NCBI GenBank assembly: GCA_949317995.1
Contig: OX439035.1
Coordinates: forward strand, 79,919,959-79,983,958
Source of the DNA: Acholoe squamosa
Lineage: Eukaryota > Annelida > Polychaeta > Phyllodocida > Polynoidae
DNA: 64,000 nucleotides
Reading direction: 5' to 3'
Shown in pieces: positions 1 to 12,216 of the stretch. The notes beneath the pieces were generated by a model. That model ran no database searches, was not told where the DNA came from, and saw nothing but the letters and a program-made list of their open reading frames with translations. The translations under genes were made by a program, and so were the position numbers. How positions within the stretch are numbered: the first letter of the stretch is position 1; every line of letters begins with the position of its first letter.

Positions 1-1687
1 TTCGATTGCCTCCCTCTTATCAATTTGGACATTCCAACATCAAGTGTCATACACCCACTAAATAGTTGTGAAGGCTTATGTTCTATGTATTATACGCAAA
101 GGCAAAGGACTATGCCTAAGTTTAAAGAAGACATAGGTTGGATCCTGATTAGCAGACCTTTATGTAGGCCTAGGTAAATACAACACGGACCATCTGTACC
201 CCAGGGTCCTGCCAGTTAAAGCCTCCACCAGGCTCCATTCAAGTCCTCCTCTGACTGTAAATAGCTACAGAGGCGGCATCTACTGTCATGAGGAGTCTTC
301 CCTTGAGGGGGCGCCACTGGGCCTACTGTAGCTTCAGTTCCAGAATACAGGTTTGCTCTCTCTGACTGTGTCGTGCACTTTCCATTTGGATCACCATGAA
401 GACTACTATATAGGAGCATTGAGGGCCCTTCTCCCTTGATTTACCCACTAACTTGTGTCTAAAGCTTATTGAAGACGATATGTGTGCTCAGCTACTACTG
501 TTTGGTTTCTATTAAAAGTCAACCATAGTCATTCGTGGTGTATGGACGGAGACTAGATTATCATTGTACACCTTTATAAATTTTGAATGTTCTTTATTAT
601 GCAATTAAGGGGGATGGTTAATAAGCTAGTGACATTAACACGGGTACCCTGCAGTGGTGTCGAAATGGTGAGTGGTCGAGTCTAGGGCAGGCTACCCCTT
701 CCAGCGAGCACCAGTGCCTGTGGGTGGCGATAGATGGCCCCCATCACAATGCAGATATATATACAGGATGATTTGTTGCTGATGACTATCTGTATTGGGC
801 CTGGTGATATCTCTACTAGTAGGGAGGCTACTACTAGGGAGCTTTATATATTCACAAAATGCCAGCTTGATCTGCGCCAACCTAGTCCCATGGGATATTA
901 CATTTTACACACAGGAATCAATCAGAGGTCCTTTCAAAAAGAACCACCTGATAGGCAATAAAGCATACTACCACGCACCTGAAGCGGGCTGGAGGGTTGA
1001 GGAATGGTGTTTAGAGTGGTGTGTCAGTCTGTTGGCATGCAGGGCCGTGGACATGACTTTATTCTGCGTTAGCGAATTCCTTAGTGGGCTGACCCCTGCT
1101 GAAGCTGATACCTTGCAAGATAAGGACTGATAACAGCGAGCTGATGGGTACCAGGTATTACGTAATGCACCCTGAAAAGTCTGCACTGAATGAAAGGAAT
1201 TTTTTTCATCGGTCAATAATGTATTCCGCTAGGTCGGAATAGGCTGGTGTCAGGGAGGTCGTCCACAGAAAAACACCTTAGCACGCACATTTAGCTCCCG
1301 TGGTCAGGCACACAGCCCCTCTCTGCCCCACACACTGACCTCCCACACCTCCAGCCCCTCCTACCTAGTCAACCCCCGTTAATTCTACCTAGAGAGAGCA
1401 TCTATTGATCAACTCTTGCCATGCCAAGAGACAGACAGATGGGGGTGCAACAAATGGCTGCTCGGGTCGGGTCAATAGCTAAGAAAGGGTGCATAGATGA
1501 CCACTATAGTATACCACTAGCACTCAGGGCCGTGACTAGCCCTTGGAACGGGGCGGTTCGATTTTAGATAGAGTGGAACTCAGTCAGTTCATAGGACGGA
1601 ACTTTTATGGGAATTTCATATAGGAAGAAACGAATAATAACTTGATTTGCATACAAATCTGTAATGCATGGGTCACAGAAGAAATAA
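1..1687. other. Intergenic, no gene seen
   Basis: No open frame here has protein-like composition or clean splice sites. The sequence is ordinary mixed-composition intergenic DNA up to the Harbinger-like MITE. Confidence 0.5.
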
Positions 1688-2009
1688 GGGAGTGGTCATT
1701 ATTTATCAACAGGGGGATGGTGGGTTTTCGCGCGGACGCGCGGAAATTTTTTACGCCCCCCCTCGACGGTAGACAAAATATTTTGCACCCCCCCCCCCGC
1801 ACCGGAGGCACGGAGAGTTTTCGCGCCCCTCTTTGATCTATAGTAGCACGCGGGCTTTTTTGCTAAAAAGAGGGTGATTTTTTTTTAGCCCCCCCCTCAG
1901 GAGGGGTCAAAATTTTTTTAGCCCCCCCCTCGGGAGGGGTCTGAAAATTTTATGCCCCCCCCCTCAAACCCACCCTCCCCCCCCCTGTTGATAAATAATG
2001 ACCACTCCC
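1688..2009 (+). mobile_element. Harbinger-like MITE, copy 1 (322 bp)
   Basis: The element has terminal inverted repeats beginning GGGAGTGGTCATTATTTATC and continuing into CAACAGGGGG at the left end, with the reverse complement at the right end. It is flanked on both sides by TAA (1685-1687 and 2010-2012), a 3-bp target duplication of the TWA kind typical of PIF/Harbinger transposons. The interior is made of long C runs alternating with AAAATTTTT tracts and carries no coding sequence. A close relative lies inverted at 60967-61291, and diverged relatives lie at 14801-14966 and 24322-25648. Family assignment rests on TIR and TSD only. Confidence 0.8.
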
Positions 2010-3352
2010 TAAACTGGTAGCGATGTGTTTGACCCGTTACACCCCTATGAGCTGATAGAGTGACAATGTTATTCTAAGATAGAGCAGCTCAGTGTGGCGA
2101 TGAGGAGTGATGTGTGCCCCTCAGTGGACATGAGCAGCTTATAGGGGAGCAGTTTGTCACCTGCTCAGACTCAGTGTCATCCTGAATGTGACACTGCCTG
2201 GAGTCTAACCTCCATTTCTATAATGCCTCCAGTAGCTGCCACCACCGTCTGATGCAGGGCATATCGCCCATCTTTGGAGTGGCACAGTACCAGATACAAT
2301 GGTCTGCCTGGGTGGGGGTGGAGTGGGCTTAAGGCTTTAAATGCGTTTATTTAATGAGAAGTAATTCTTAAATGTGAAGCCATTTAGCAAACAGTGCATG
2401 TCTCTCTCCGCTTTGATGCGTTCAAGTTCAAAGCGAAGAGAGTTCTGCACAGATTCAATTAAGCACGCCCACTCCTTTTTTTTTGTATAGATCTACAAGT
2501 ACAATATGCCATTCTGTCCATCCAGCCATTGCATTCAGCGATGTGACATGTACTGCAAGAAGGGGTCGTAGTACCCCCTGCACCAAGCCCCATTTTCACA
2601 GATGGTGTCACATATGTAGGATTAGATAAGTTTCCCCATTCACTCCTGCCTTACAAGCTGAAGCTAAATATCTATCAGCAGTGCCCCATTCACCCTCTAC
2701 TGTTGGCTCCTTGTTTGTCCATAATCTATCGAAGTTGGGTGTGAAATGGCTCTAGAGCAGAAACGATTGTGCAGGGAGGGAATTCGTTGGGACATGTACA
2801 TTGTACAATTAACACGTGCAATTAGGGGACCATGCTATTTTTTTAAATAAGTACCACCAATGGCTGGGTATAGTAAGGACCGCTGAGGGAAGGTGTTCGG
2901 GCGAGTGTAGACCGGGGGTAAGCCGCTTATGTCACCTAGGCTTAAGGAATGGTGTTTTGTCCCTAGTAATTTGAACAACAAAGTAACAACAACACCATTC
3001 CTTTCTGTTATAGAAAAAGAGGGAAGATAATCTTAGAGATATCGTTAGGAAGGACCATATGTATGTATTCTGTGAGCGATATCCAGGCAACCTGAATGGT
3101 CACCAGGATTAATAGCTTGACAGTCATCAAAATAATTATAAGCACGTCCTTAAATATGGTATATTTGTACATGTACAAGTCCTACACTCATCTTATACCA
3201 CAAGATGTATGTAGGGGTTATTGTACGAGGACAGTCTTGTAAGCGATATATAACACAGGGGGCCTTTCAAGACTGTCCAAGTATAGTAACCAGCTTAAAC
3301 CTCAGTCTGTATGCAATATATAAGAGGTGTGAAATCCATTGCGTACAGTAAT
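2010..3352. other. Intergenic, no gene seen
   Basis: No coding signal or structured repeat was recognised between the Harbinger-like MITE and the 1.33 kb TIR element. Confidence 0.5.
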
Positions 3353-4679
3353 CCCGGACCAGAAGGCAGTATCTACTTCTCCTATCAGTAGCTACTGAGA
3401 ATATGCTGATCAACAACTGCATATTGCAGTAGGTACTGCTGAAATACTTCCGAAACAGCTGATTCCACACTGCATTTTCAGTCTACACTCAGTAGTGTAC
3501 TGACTATCAACTGAATATGCACTGCATTTCAGACTAGAATCAGTAGTCTACTGACACTCAACTGAATGTTAATAGATTCCAGAAATTATACACTCTGTTC
3601 AGCAGCATAGATGCAGTAGTCTACTGACCATCTACTGGTATGACTCTGTCCATTCTCGGATCATTTACCTGATGCTTCTAAGAGAGTCCATAGTGTGAAT
3701 GTCAGTATGGTTGTGAACAGCAATCAAAAGATTCAGTAATGTAATAATGAAACTATCCAGTGTTTGTGGAGACAAGCATACTTCACCCCTTTGCATATGA
3801 ATATCTTATTCAGTGCCAGTAATGGATACACATGGATGTTGGGGTGTATGAAAGTGAGGAATTACTCACTGACTTTATATAGGGTACAAATATACCAAAT
3901 CATCAAGTATTCTTTTGGTCCCCATCATGACATATTTTTTTTTTTACATAGTATCCCTGTATCATTGATAATTACAAAGTGCTTGTCTCATCACCTTAAC
4001 ATCAGTGAACCGAAAGGCATTATACTATAGCAGCACTCTATAGATATGTCTACTCTTACCCTTTCGCTATGGTAAGAGTTACCCAATACTACTGAACCAA
4101 TACTGCCCTAGCCCCCTCCTACATGATTTGTATGCACAACTAGGAAGTAGTAACCGCTCCACATAGCTGATGGGGCGGTGGCTCAGGGGGCTAATGCGTT
4201 GGTAGAGTAATCAGAAGATCCCAAGTTCAAATCCAGCAAGGACCACCTAGAGAGGCATTGGTAGTGCCAGTACTAGAACAGCGGCTGCTTCTTTTATGCT
4301 TCTACCTGCCCCCAGCAGTAGTTTTCAGTATGATCTACTGCTCACCTACTGCTATAGCAGCAACCATGCAGTAGTGCTGATTGAACACTGCCCAAACCCC
4401 ATATATGGTCATGCAGCATCAAATAAGTAGATACTGTTCAAATGCTGCCATCTAATTTACATAATTGGGACAACTGATTCAATACTGCTTGCATGCTGCT
4501 AATACTACTGTTCTACTACTGTACCACTGCTGCAAGTTTTGTGGTGCTGAGCAGTAGAATGACAGTAGATGCTGATACACTACTGTTTCTGATGCTGCTT
4601 TCACACTGAATCACTACTGTCACACCACACTGTTTCCCAGCTGCTCTAGTGCTGCATTTCTACTGCATTTTGGTCCGGG
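3353..4679 (+). mobile_element. 1.33 kb TIR element, copy 1
   Basis: The element starts CCCGGACCAGAAGGCAGTA and ends with the near-reverse complement (TGCATTTTGGTCCGGG). It is flanked by AT on both sides, so the target duplication is 2 bp. A nearly identical copy lies in opposite orientation at 27611-28935, flanked by TT. Both ends are rich in short degenerate CAGTAG/CTACTG motifs, which could be subterminal transposase-binding repeats. The only open frame (3764-4030, 88 codons) is conserved between copies simply because the DNA is nearly identical, and resembles no protein I know. The element is therefore probably non-autonomous. A 2-bp duplication would fit ISL2EU-type transposons among others; the family is not settled. 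Confidence 0.8.
4171..4250 (+). repeat. tRNA-like module inside the TIR element
   Basis: The stretch starting GGGGCGGTGGCTCAGG looks like a tRNA 5' half with an A box. About 45 bases on, AAGTTCAAATCC resembles a B box. The cloverleaf is not convincing because the acceptor arms do not pair well, so I read it as a decayed tRNA-derived sequence, possibly a SINE head captured by the DNA transposon. The same module is present in the inverted copy at about 28040-28119. Confidence 0.5.
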
Positions 4680-7340
4680 ATGATATAAAAGGTGTGAAGA
4701 TATTTGTTCTTTGTTGTTCACCTTAGCTGACTTCGTGAAATAAATCCAATACTTATACATTGGCGTAGGATGACAGCAGGAGGGCTGAGAAGATGGACTA
4801 TCACCTCACAAATCAATGTTTGTTCCCTATATATGCCTCAACTACGCCATTATAGATTAGCCACTTGATCTGTGATAATGCAGACCAAAGTTTCTCCAAT
4901 GGTGAGGAAGGGATGTGGATGTGGGGAGCGCAAAATACGTTGTGGAGAGGATTAAGCTCAAATTGAAATAAAACAAAACCACTGAGATTGACGGAGACTG
5001 CATGTACATGCATGTGGAGTACCCATATAGCCTGGCATTACACTTTATACACTCATACATCTGGTTAAAGGGCCCAGCTATTTACCTCAGTGGAGGCATT
5101 CAACCCGAAATGCTATTCAAGATTTAGTGGGACATTTCAGGCAGCCTTTAACTGGTTACCTGCCATTTCAATATAGGCCTTTATAGTGAAATGTGGAATT
5201 CATCCACTGCAAATCATGAATAGACTGTGTGTGTGTGTGCCACTGGGTACAAAGCCACTTAAAGTTTGATGAATATAGTAAGCCATAATGGACATACATG
5301 TATAGTAGTCTATTGGTCGCGGACTCATTTACCAGTGGGGTTCATCGCGAAACGTAATGTTTAAAAGTAGGTGGGTTTAACGGCATAGTTTAGTGAAGGA
5401 CGGGTGTCCTTGTCCGACCGACCCACGTTTACCAACACGTGTTTTGATAATTATCTAGTGAGCACTTGGTGGTTTATAATTGTGAAACAAGTTAAAAGAA
5501 GCAAAGATTTACTGTGAAATTCCGAAGTTAATCCCTATCCAGTGTACGCGTGTGTGTCAATATCAGGGAATCTTGTGGCACTGTGCAACATCTACCTAAT
5601 TTACAAGTAATCCATTTCAGTGGCAGCACACAAATGCATATTTTACATTATGAGAGCAATGTGATGATACTCTTCTCAGTTTGAATACCCATAGTATAAG
5701 AACATAAATGTCAACTCAGTGAGAAATCCTGCTACTGTTTTTATACACCATAGTCACCCCCAGTAGACTGGGCGTAACTAAACTATAAATAACGTCTACG
5801 ATCTCTCAGAAATATCAAGGATTATTAGCTGTCTGCTTTCTCGTCCAAGAATTAATTAACCTAGCCTGAGAAATATATTCTATTGCCTCTCCATAATGTA
5901 CCATTTCTTCCATATTCGGAATCCAGTATGGTGAGGATAAAGCAGAAGTAGTAAAAGTAGAACTCATATCTCCCTTTAATATGAATACCCTGAACTGAGC
6001 ATGAGGAGTAATCTAGATGCCCATCTCCTGCATGCTTTCTCCCTGGTGTCACTGCCTTCCTTTATCCCCCTAAGAAGCCCCATTCCTTTGAGACCCCACC
6101 ACCTCTAGTGGCTTCACCTCTCGGTGATGGGTTCCTCCATTGGTCGACCTGTCTGCTGTATCTGCCTCTGGGGGCTAGCAGGTAGCTGCTACTGTCAGGG
6201 GCATGTTGCAGCAACTGGGCAAAACAAAGCTCCCCAATCTGGAAAATATGTTGAAATTGATTTTCTTGTTGGAGGTACATAGGATCTGTTAGTGTTAGCT
6301 GTAGAGATGCCTCTGTTTGGACACTTTAATGAAATTACCACTAAAATTTGCAAAGGCAATTTTTCAACATGCACTAGATAGCCGTTGTCTTTGACAATTC
6401 TTAGCTAAACGGAATATGTACTTGCAGCACTTGCAGTATAAAAAGATGCATGTGATATATCTATGCGTCAAGTACGAGATCTTTACATACTTAGATAGTT
6501 TAATATATGGCTATAAAGATAGATATATAAGTCATATGGATGCTCCCTACAGCATTCATATGGATATTCCCTGGAGTACTCAGCCCTCAGTTTGTTAGTC
6601 ATACAAAAAAAAATAGTCCCCCAGTCCCAATCAGTTCTTTATGAATATTCACAGGCGTCCACCGTGATAAGGCGCACTCACGGTGGGACAGGGGACACGC
6701 TTTAGTGCATAGAAAGTAGGGAAGCCCTGGAATGAAAATATTGCCTTTTTGACTCGTCTGTAGACACCCAGGAGGAGGCTGCCCCACTGAAGGCACAGTG
6801 GCGACGTGGGAGGCGACTACGGGGAGCCTGGTGGACCTCAGGTAGGGGGTGAACTGGTGAGACCGCCACCAGGAGGTGCTGTGGTGAACTTCCGGTTCTA
6901 CGTGTGTGTTGAGACCCAAAAGCACCCTGTTGTCTTCATGGCTGGGTTAGGATTTTTATTGGGATATGGCAAGATGTCTATAACAGTCTTCATTTTTGGG
7001 TGTCTAGAACCAACATCCATTGATTTTATAGGACCATCATCTCCCATTCCAAATCAGCAATTTGGGTCCCCTGTCTGTTTAGTATGCAATGGTTTTAGGG
7101 TGTCATCGCTTTGTTCGAATAACCTCTCTCCATATTGGGGAAACCATTCTAGTAACACACTCATAACCTAAGTTTATTTTTGCATAAAATGTATTTATAA
7201 CGTTTAGTGTGTTTTAAGTTGAAGTAGTTAAAGCATGTTCTCTAGATATTAAGTCTATGCGAGTACATTCATCAGCTCGTTACATGCATCAGTTATTCAT
7301 ATATATAAAAAAAATCGTTGTGATTATAAGTAATCATCAG
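4680..7340. other. Intergenic, no gene supported
   Basis: Several 60-120 codon frames exist (for example 6062-6280 and 6599-6925, minus strand; 6806-7171, plus strand). None shows a recognisable domain or clear splice sites. The only pattern seen is moderate GC enrichment around 6.6-6.9 kb. Confidence 0.4.
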
Positions 7341-7495
7341 ATTATGGATTGATGCAAAGAAATTACCATTAAATCCACAATCAAGCCGTGCATGTTGTAG
7401 ACATTCCTTTCCCAATCTTTCACTGTCAGCATCTGGAGTTGCTCTGCTTGGAAAGCAAAGACCTGAACCCCCAATTTCTTCTGATCGTTGCGAAG
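7341..7495 (+). CDS. Candidate exon with THAP-like zinc-binding half
   Basis: After a CATCAG acceptor the frame is open for 51 codons and ends at a GAAG|GTATGC donor. It starts in phase 2 and ends in phase 1. The translation contains LWIDAKKLPLNP followed by SRACCRHSF. This matches the second half of a THAP domain, where a Trp and a Leu-Pro segment precede S-R-x-C-x-x-H. THAP domains are DNA-binding zinc modules found in animal regulators and in P-element-type transposases. The first Cys pair would lie on an upstream exon that I could not find, and HSF replaces the usual HF, so the domain may be degenerate. The next candidate exon (7777-7881) is in compatible phase. Confidence 0.4.
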
Positions 7496-7776
7496 GTATG
7501 CTGCATGATGCGTTTTGTTCTGTTACTTGAAATGCTTTATGTCATGATTATCATTTCCCTTTGAATATCTAAACTACAGATTTCAGTGGAAACAAATGTA
7601 ATTTTTAATTATTGTATCATTTTATTTGTGCCCTGAAATTGTTGATTTTAATTGTCTCACCATTCAGTTGAACACAATATGTTGTTTTTTTATCACTGTT
7701 TACACTTATTACCATTGATTTTGTACATCACCGTTTATTTGCCCATTTCATTTGTTTTCCTTTGGTTTTACTATAG

Positions 7777-7881
7777 AACAAGATAATATCTTGTTGGGAG
7801 AATCTGCACTCCATAGTCAGGATGAAGAACCCGATGGCAGAATTGAATACCCTTCCCAACCCCAACGTGTGACCTCCAGAG
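7777..7881 (+). CDS. Candidate exon following the THAP-like exon
   Basis: A TACTATAG acceptor and an AGAG|GTAGGA donor enclose 105 bases (2+102+1) with one open frame, phase 1 to phase 1, which joins in frame with the exon ending at 7495. The product is acidic and polar (QDEEPDGR, YPSQPQR), as expected for a linker after a DNA-binding domain. No domain is recognised. A weak further acceptor at 8724 would lead to an early stop in this phase, so the 3' end of the gene is unknown. Confidence 0.4.
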
Positions 7882-10208
7882 GTAGGAAAGTTTTTTCTTA
7901 GGTGGAAGAGGCATATGCATTGTCATATGTTGCATGCTGGGGCCTGACTAACTGGTGATCTGGACTCTTCCTCTGACATGTCTTCCTTAATAGTGACATT
8001 ATATGCATGCTAGTCTTAACAGGGTCATAATTGTATGTTTATTTTAATGGGAAATCTACACAGATTAACATACGATCTGTAACAAACACTGAATTTGTCA
8101 CTACACACATCCAATAGATTATATCGGTCAATTAATTTGCTGTGGCTTTGTCTAGTACATTGGACAAATTCACATACCAGTATTTACATTCCAGGGATGA
8201 TTACTAAGAATTATTGTACTGGGCTAAGGGATGATTGTGAGATAGGGGTAGTGTTAGAATTTACCATTACAATGTCATGTAGGCTATTACTACATTTAAC
8301 AAGACCACATTATCTTTTTAAAGAATTGGTCAACATAGAGTTTGTCTAAACCACTACCCACAGTTCATAATTACATTGGAATGGGCCTGTATTTAGAGAG
8401 TGTAGGTGTCCCTTCGATACAATTTATATACCTTATAAATATCAATTCAACCAATGGTGCTGTGAAACAGTGCTCTGTCTGCAGTCCTATTGAGCTATCC
8501 TGTCTCGCCTGGCACTCTACATATTGAAACAACACTCTTTAAGTATGTATACTGGAAGAGCCATGACCACAGACGTATATGCTTTGCCATCTGCTGTTGA
8601 TGTACAAAATTATTTCTTTACAACTTGAGTAGAGAGGTGTTACAGGAATATATTTTGTAAACAGCTCAGACCCAGGGGAACAGTGTTTTCTGATGGGTTT
8701 CCTCCCTTTGATTTGTATATTTAGACCAGAGAGGAGGAATCAGTCACGGTTTGCGTTGATAAATTGGTAAGATTAAAAGTAGATTGGACATCAAAGGCAA
8801 AAGAAAAGCATTGAAGTAAATGAAGAGAACTGTCTGCTTCTCGTGTGGCCAACCATGTCATGGTTACATCCGTTAACAGTACACTGATAATCTTGTTAAA
8901 TGGTATGTTTTATATATTGGCAATGGGGCCCTATTCCCATAGTGAATGCCGGACCTTTTTGCACAAATTATTAAAATGATAGTTGTCTGGACTGTTAATT
9001 GTATGTAAACACTCGGTTGATTGTAGATGTTGCAGAACATTTTGTATTCCTTTAAATACTTATGTGAAAAGGTCATAACTATCATTCTTTTTCTTTTGTG
9101 AACTTGTGAAGTTCCAAGGTGGATATCTTAGGCATACATTCAAATACTGTTTTATAAGGAAGGGTCTATGGCGTAGGCACTGTTGCAAAAGAGAATTGCA
9201 AATTTCTCAAATAATGCGCAGCAACCAGTGATCAATTTGAATGATATCGAAAACTCTTTCTATGCTTATATCATGGATATCGTATTTCAGTTAGTCATAA
9301 TTATTTAGGTTCCTGACAAATTTCTGATATCTCCTGATAAAAGTTCATGACCAGCGGGGAATGTTCAAATTCACTCCCAGGGGGGGGGGGCACTTCCCAA
9401 ATTTTGGATAACATGTGCGAACATGATTTCAAGGGAAAGGAGCTGTTTTTGGGACATATGCATCGAGAGTCTTTGATTACGGGGTTTGAAACTTTTATCT
9501 ATGATCATAGGCTTTTTGCCCAATGATGGATATTTCCGGGCAGTTTAAATGTCTGAATGTGCCTTATAACTATAGGGAAAGGGTTTTTTAAGGAGTCAAC
9601 CTCGATAAGGTTATGTTATCAGAGTGTGGTTTTGCTGTTAGAATTTGTAAGCTCTTATGTATCCACACTCTTATGGGTGTGGGGGTCTGTTTCTGGATTT
9701 TGTTGAGGTATGACATTTCCCAGGTCTAATTTCATGCAAATCAGGAATAAAAGAGCCAAGACATATGTTCTATTGTCCTCTATAATAGATAAGCTTTCCC
9801 TAAACATGTAATTTTCTTTGTTTTCTATCATCTTTTTAGTATAGATTCTGATTAGGAAAAGAAAAATGCCATAAAGGTCTTCCTTCTCATAGGCCTCAGT
9901 GTTTAATCTTGAATATGTAACACTGGACAAATGTCCTTTTCACTGGGGTTTCTTTGAAGGCTCATCTATTCTTATCATGTGCTAAAACATCAATATTAAA
10001 GTATAAAACAGGCAGGTTAATTAGGAGTTCAGTTCAGTGAAAAATAGATTGTGGTATGTGTTTCTATTTTGGGTAATTATTGTCCCAGCCGCTGTGACTA
10101 CAATGTAACAATCGGAGCAGACAGACCGGCACCTGTCAGAAGTAGCTGCCAATTATGCTGGTGTCTTGTTGAGATTTTGCTACAAAGTAATAGACAGACT
10201 GGCAACCT
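7882..10208. other. Intergenic or intronic, no gene supported
   Basis: AT-rich sequence with a G run at 9381-9390. A minus-strand frame at 9655-9930 is open for 91 codons but has no recognisable motif or convincing exon borders. Confidence 0.4.
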
Positions 10209-10289
10209 GTATATGTGGATCAACACGGTAAAAGGTACGCCCGGGTACCCCCTTGCGGGCATACCTTTTACCATGTTGATCCACATATG
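10209..10289. repeat. Inverted repeat, about 34-bp arms
   Basis: The arms (about 10209-10243 and 10257-10289) share TATGTGGATCAACA, then GGTAAAAGGTA and GCCCG, with a few mismatches around a short loop. This would form a strong hairpin and is likely a very small MITE. Confidence 0.65.
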
Positions 10290-10503
10290 CTGACATGACC
10301 TCTTAAAGGGACACACATCCTTTAGAGTATGAGCACGTACATAATGATGTGGTCTGCCAGTCCTGGTCCTGGGCTGGGGACATATTGAATGGTCACAAAA
10401 TTTCACCATTGTTACTATGACAAACCAGTATTCACAAATAATACACTATTGGCACTAGGACATTAGGAATGATGTTACCATGGACACTATGACTTGGGAA
10501 TTT

Positions 10504-11190
10504 TCAAATGATACACCATGGGGAAGTGACCATGGGCAATTTGGAAAGTGACCTGGGAAAGTGACCATGGGGAATAGCGAAAGCACCATGGAATTCAGGG
10601 AAGTGACCATGGCAGGAAGTGACCATGGGGAATGGGGAAAGTAACCATGGGGAAGTGACCATGAGGAATTTGGGAAGAGACCATGGGGAAGTAACAATGG
10701 GGAAGTGACCACTGGGAAGTGACCAATTGGAAGTGACCATGGGGAATTGAGAAAGTGATCATGGGGAATGGAGGAAGTGGCCATAGGAGTTGACCATGGG
10801 GAATTGAGGAATTGACCATGGGGAATTGAGGAAGTGACCAATTGGAAGTGACCATGGGGAATTGGGGAAGTGACCATGGGGAATTGGAGAAGTGACCATG
10901 GAGAATTGGGGAAGTGACCACTGGGAAGTGACTATGGGGAATTGAGAAAGTGACCATGGGGAAGAGACTATGGGGAATGACAGAAGTAGCCATGAGGAAG
11001 TGACCCTGGGGAATTGAGAAAGTGACCATGGGGAAGAGACCATGGGCAATAGAGGAAGTGGTCATGGGGAAGTGACCATAGGAAATTGAGGAAGTGACCA
11101 TTGAGAATTGAGGAAGTGACCATGGGGAATTGGGGAAGTGACCATTGTGAAGTGACCATGAAGAATTGGGGAAGTGACCTCGGGAAGGAC
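10504..11190. repeat. Minisatellite, GAAGTGACCATGGGGAATTG-type units
   Basis: The stretch is built of irregular 13- to 22-bp units of the kind GAAGTGACCATGG followed by GGAATTGAG or GGAATTGGG. Units vary by substitutions and small indels. Overlapping open frames on the minus strand give repetitive MVTSxIPHGHF-like peptides because the units lack stops. I treat these as by-products of the repeat, not genes. Confidence 0.9.
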
Positions 11191-12072
11191 CTATGGTCGT
11201 GAGACGTGAGAATGTCTGTCACAAGTGTTAGTTCTCTTATAATACATAATACACCCATGTTCCAAAACATGTTTTTATTTGAGGGGAATCATACATTCTA
11301 TAATATTCAAGCACAAAATCACACTCTATTAGTAAACAAGATGTTACTATGGGCCTTCTGTAAATTTAAATTTTGGATTTTTTGGGGTTTTTTTCTCTTG
11401 AAAATTGCCTTAAATTTTCGGTATTTGGCCCCTTTATTAGGGTACCAAATCTGGAGGGAGGGGTGTTCGCACATAGAAACTGTAGAAAGGGTAGGGAGTA
11501 GCCCCCGGGTTCACTAGATTAGGGGGGGGGGCAACTTCCGTTGGATGACCATTGGCAACTGCTGGGTGACTGTTGGCACAATTTACCTGAACTGAAAAAC
11601 CTTTACTATGACCACAGAAGTATTATATCTTAATATATAGCCTCTACTTACTTCGTTTAGTTCACTAGGTCATTGTCAATTTAATTGCAAAGAAACGCTA
11701 CTGCTACCAACCAAAGAGAAGTAACGGTCACATCGTAAATCTATGATGATTAGCATATCTAAGTGTTCCCTTGCTTAATTTATCTAGTACGCCAGAAGTT
11801 AAGATATGCATGGTATCACGGTTAGATTTGTTTTGAAATATTCCCAGCAATTCTATATGGCACGACTGTTGATTAGAAAAATCAATGAGCTTATAAAACA
11901 TGTATGAGAGGTTCCCAGTCAACCTGTGGATGCATCACTAACGAGTTTCAGTAGCTGTTAGAAATAAGTTTGTGTACAAAATTAGAATATTTAGCTCCAT
12001 TCTGTAATTAGATCTTTCTAGATCGCACAAACAAAATAATCAGGATAGCTTCGCCATGTTTGTTCTATTTAC
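11191..12072. other. Intergenic, no gene supported
   Basis: AT-rich with a G run near 11521-11530. A minus-strand frame at 11728-11922 (HIELLGIFQNKSNRD) is vaguely protein-like and contains a possible AACAG acceptor, but no reliable exon borders could be set. Confidence 0.4.
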
Positions 12073-12216
12073 CTGAAAGTGTTTTCTGAAAACAATTACC
12101 ACATCCTTTTACTGTGTTATAGCCATAGTCCACAGAGGGAGGCCGACAAAGGGTAAGATAATCAAAGTCGGGGATGTTTTTCGGGAGATTCTTAATGATT
12201 GTCGGGTAGTTTACAT
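12073..12216 (-). CDS. Candidate exon, minus strand, unknown protein
   Basis: On the minus strand a strong acceptor (GATATTTTCAG) and donor (TTTCAG|GTAAAT) enclose 144 bases, open in one frame with 2+141+1 bases (phase 1 to phase 1). The product includes PKNIPDFDYLTLCRPP and a Cys pair in KGCGNCFQ. The Pro/Phe/Tyr and GCxxC pattern loosely recalls the start of a pre-SET zinc region, but this is too weak for a call. Another minus-strand exon candidate lies upstream at 13368-13479. The phases do not join directly, so an exon between them would be needed if they belong to one gene. Confidence 0.45.

Noticed and set aside
3764..4030. 88-codon frame present twice in the window with the same sequence
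   Set aside because: Both copies lie in the two nearly identical 1.33-kb elements, so identity reflects recent DNA duplication, not protein conservation; no motif seen.
4171..4250. Functional tRNA gene
   Set aside because: A- and B-box-like words are present, but acceptor and anticodon arms do not pair properly and the sequence sits inside a mobile element.
9655..9930. 91-codon minus-strand frame
   Set aside because: AT-rich chance frame without motif or exon borders.
10595..11101. 168-codon minus-strand frame with MVTSxIPHGHF repeats
   Set aside because: Product of the irregular GAAGTGACCATGG minisatellite; several overlapping frames show the same low complexity.
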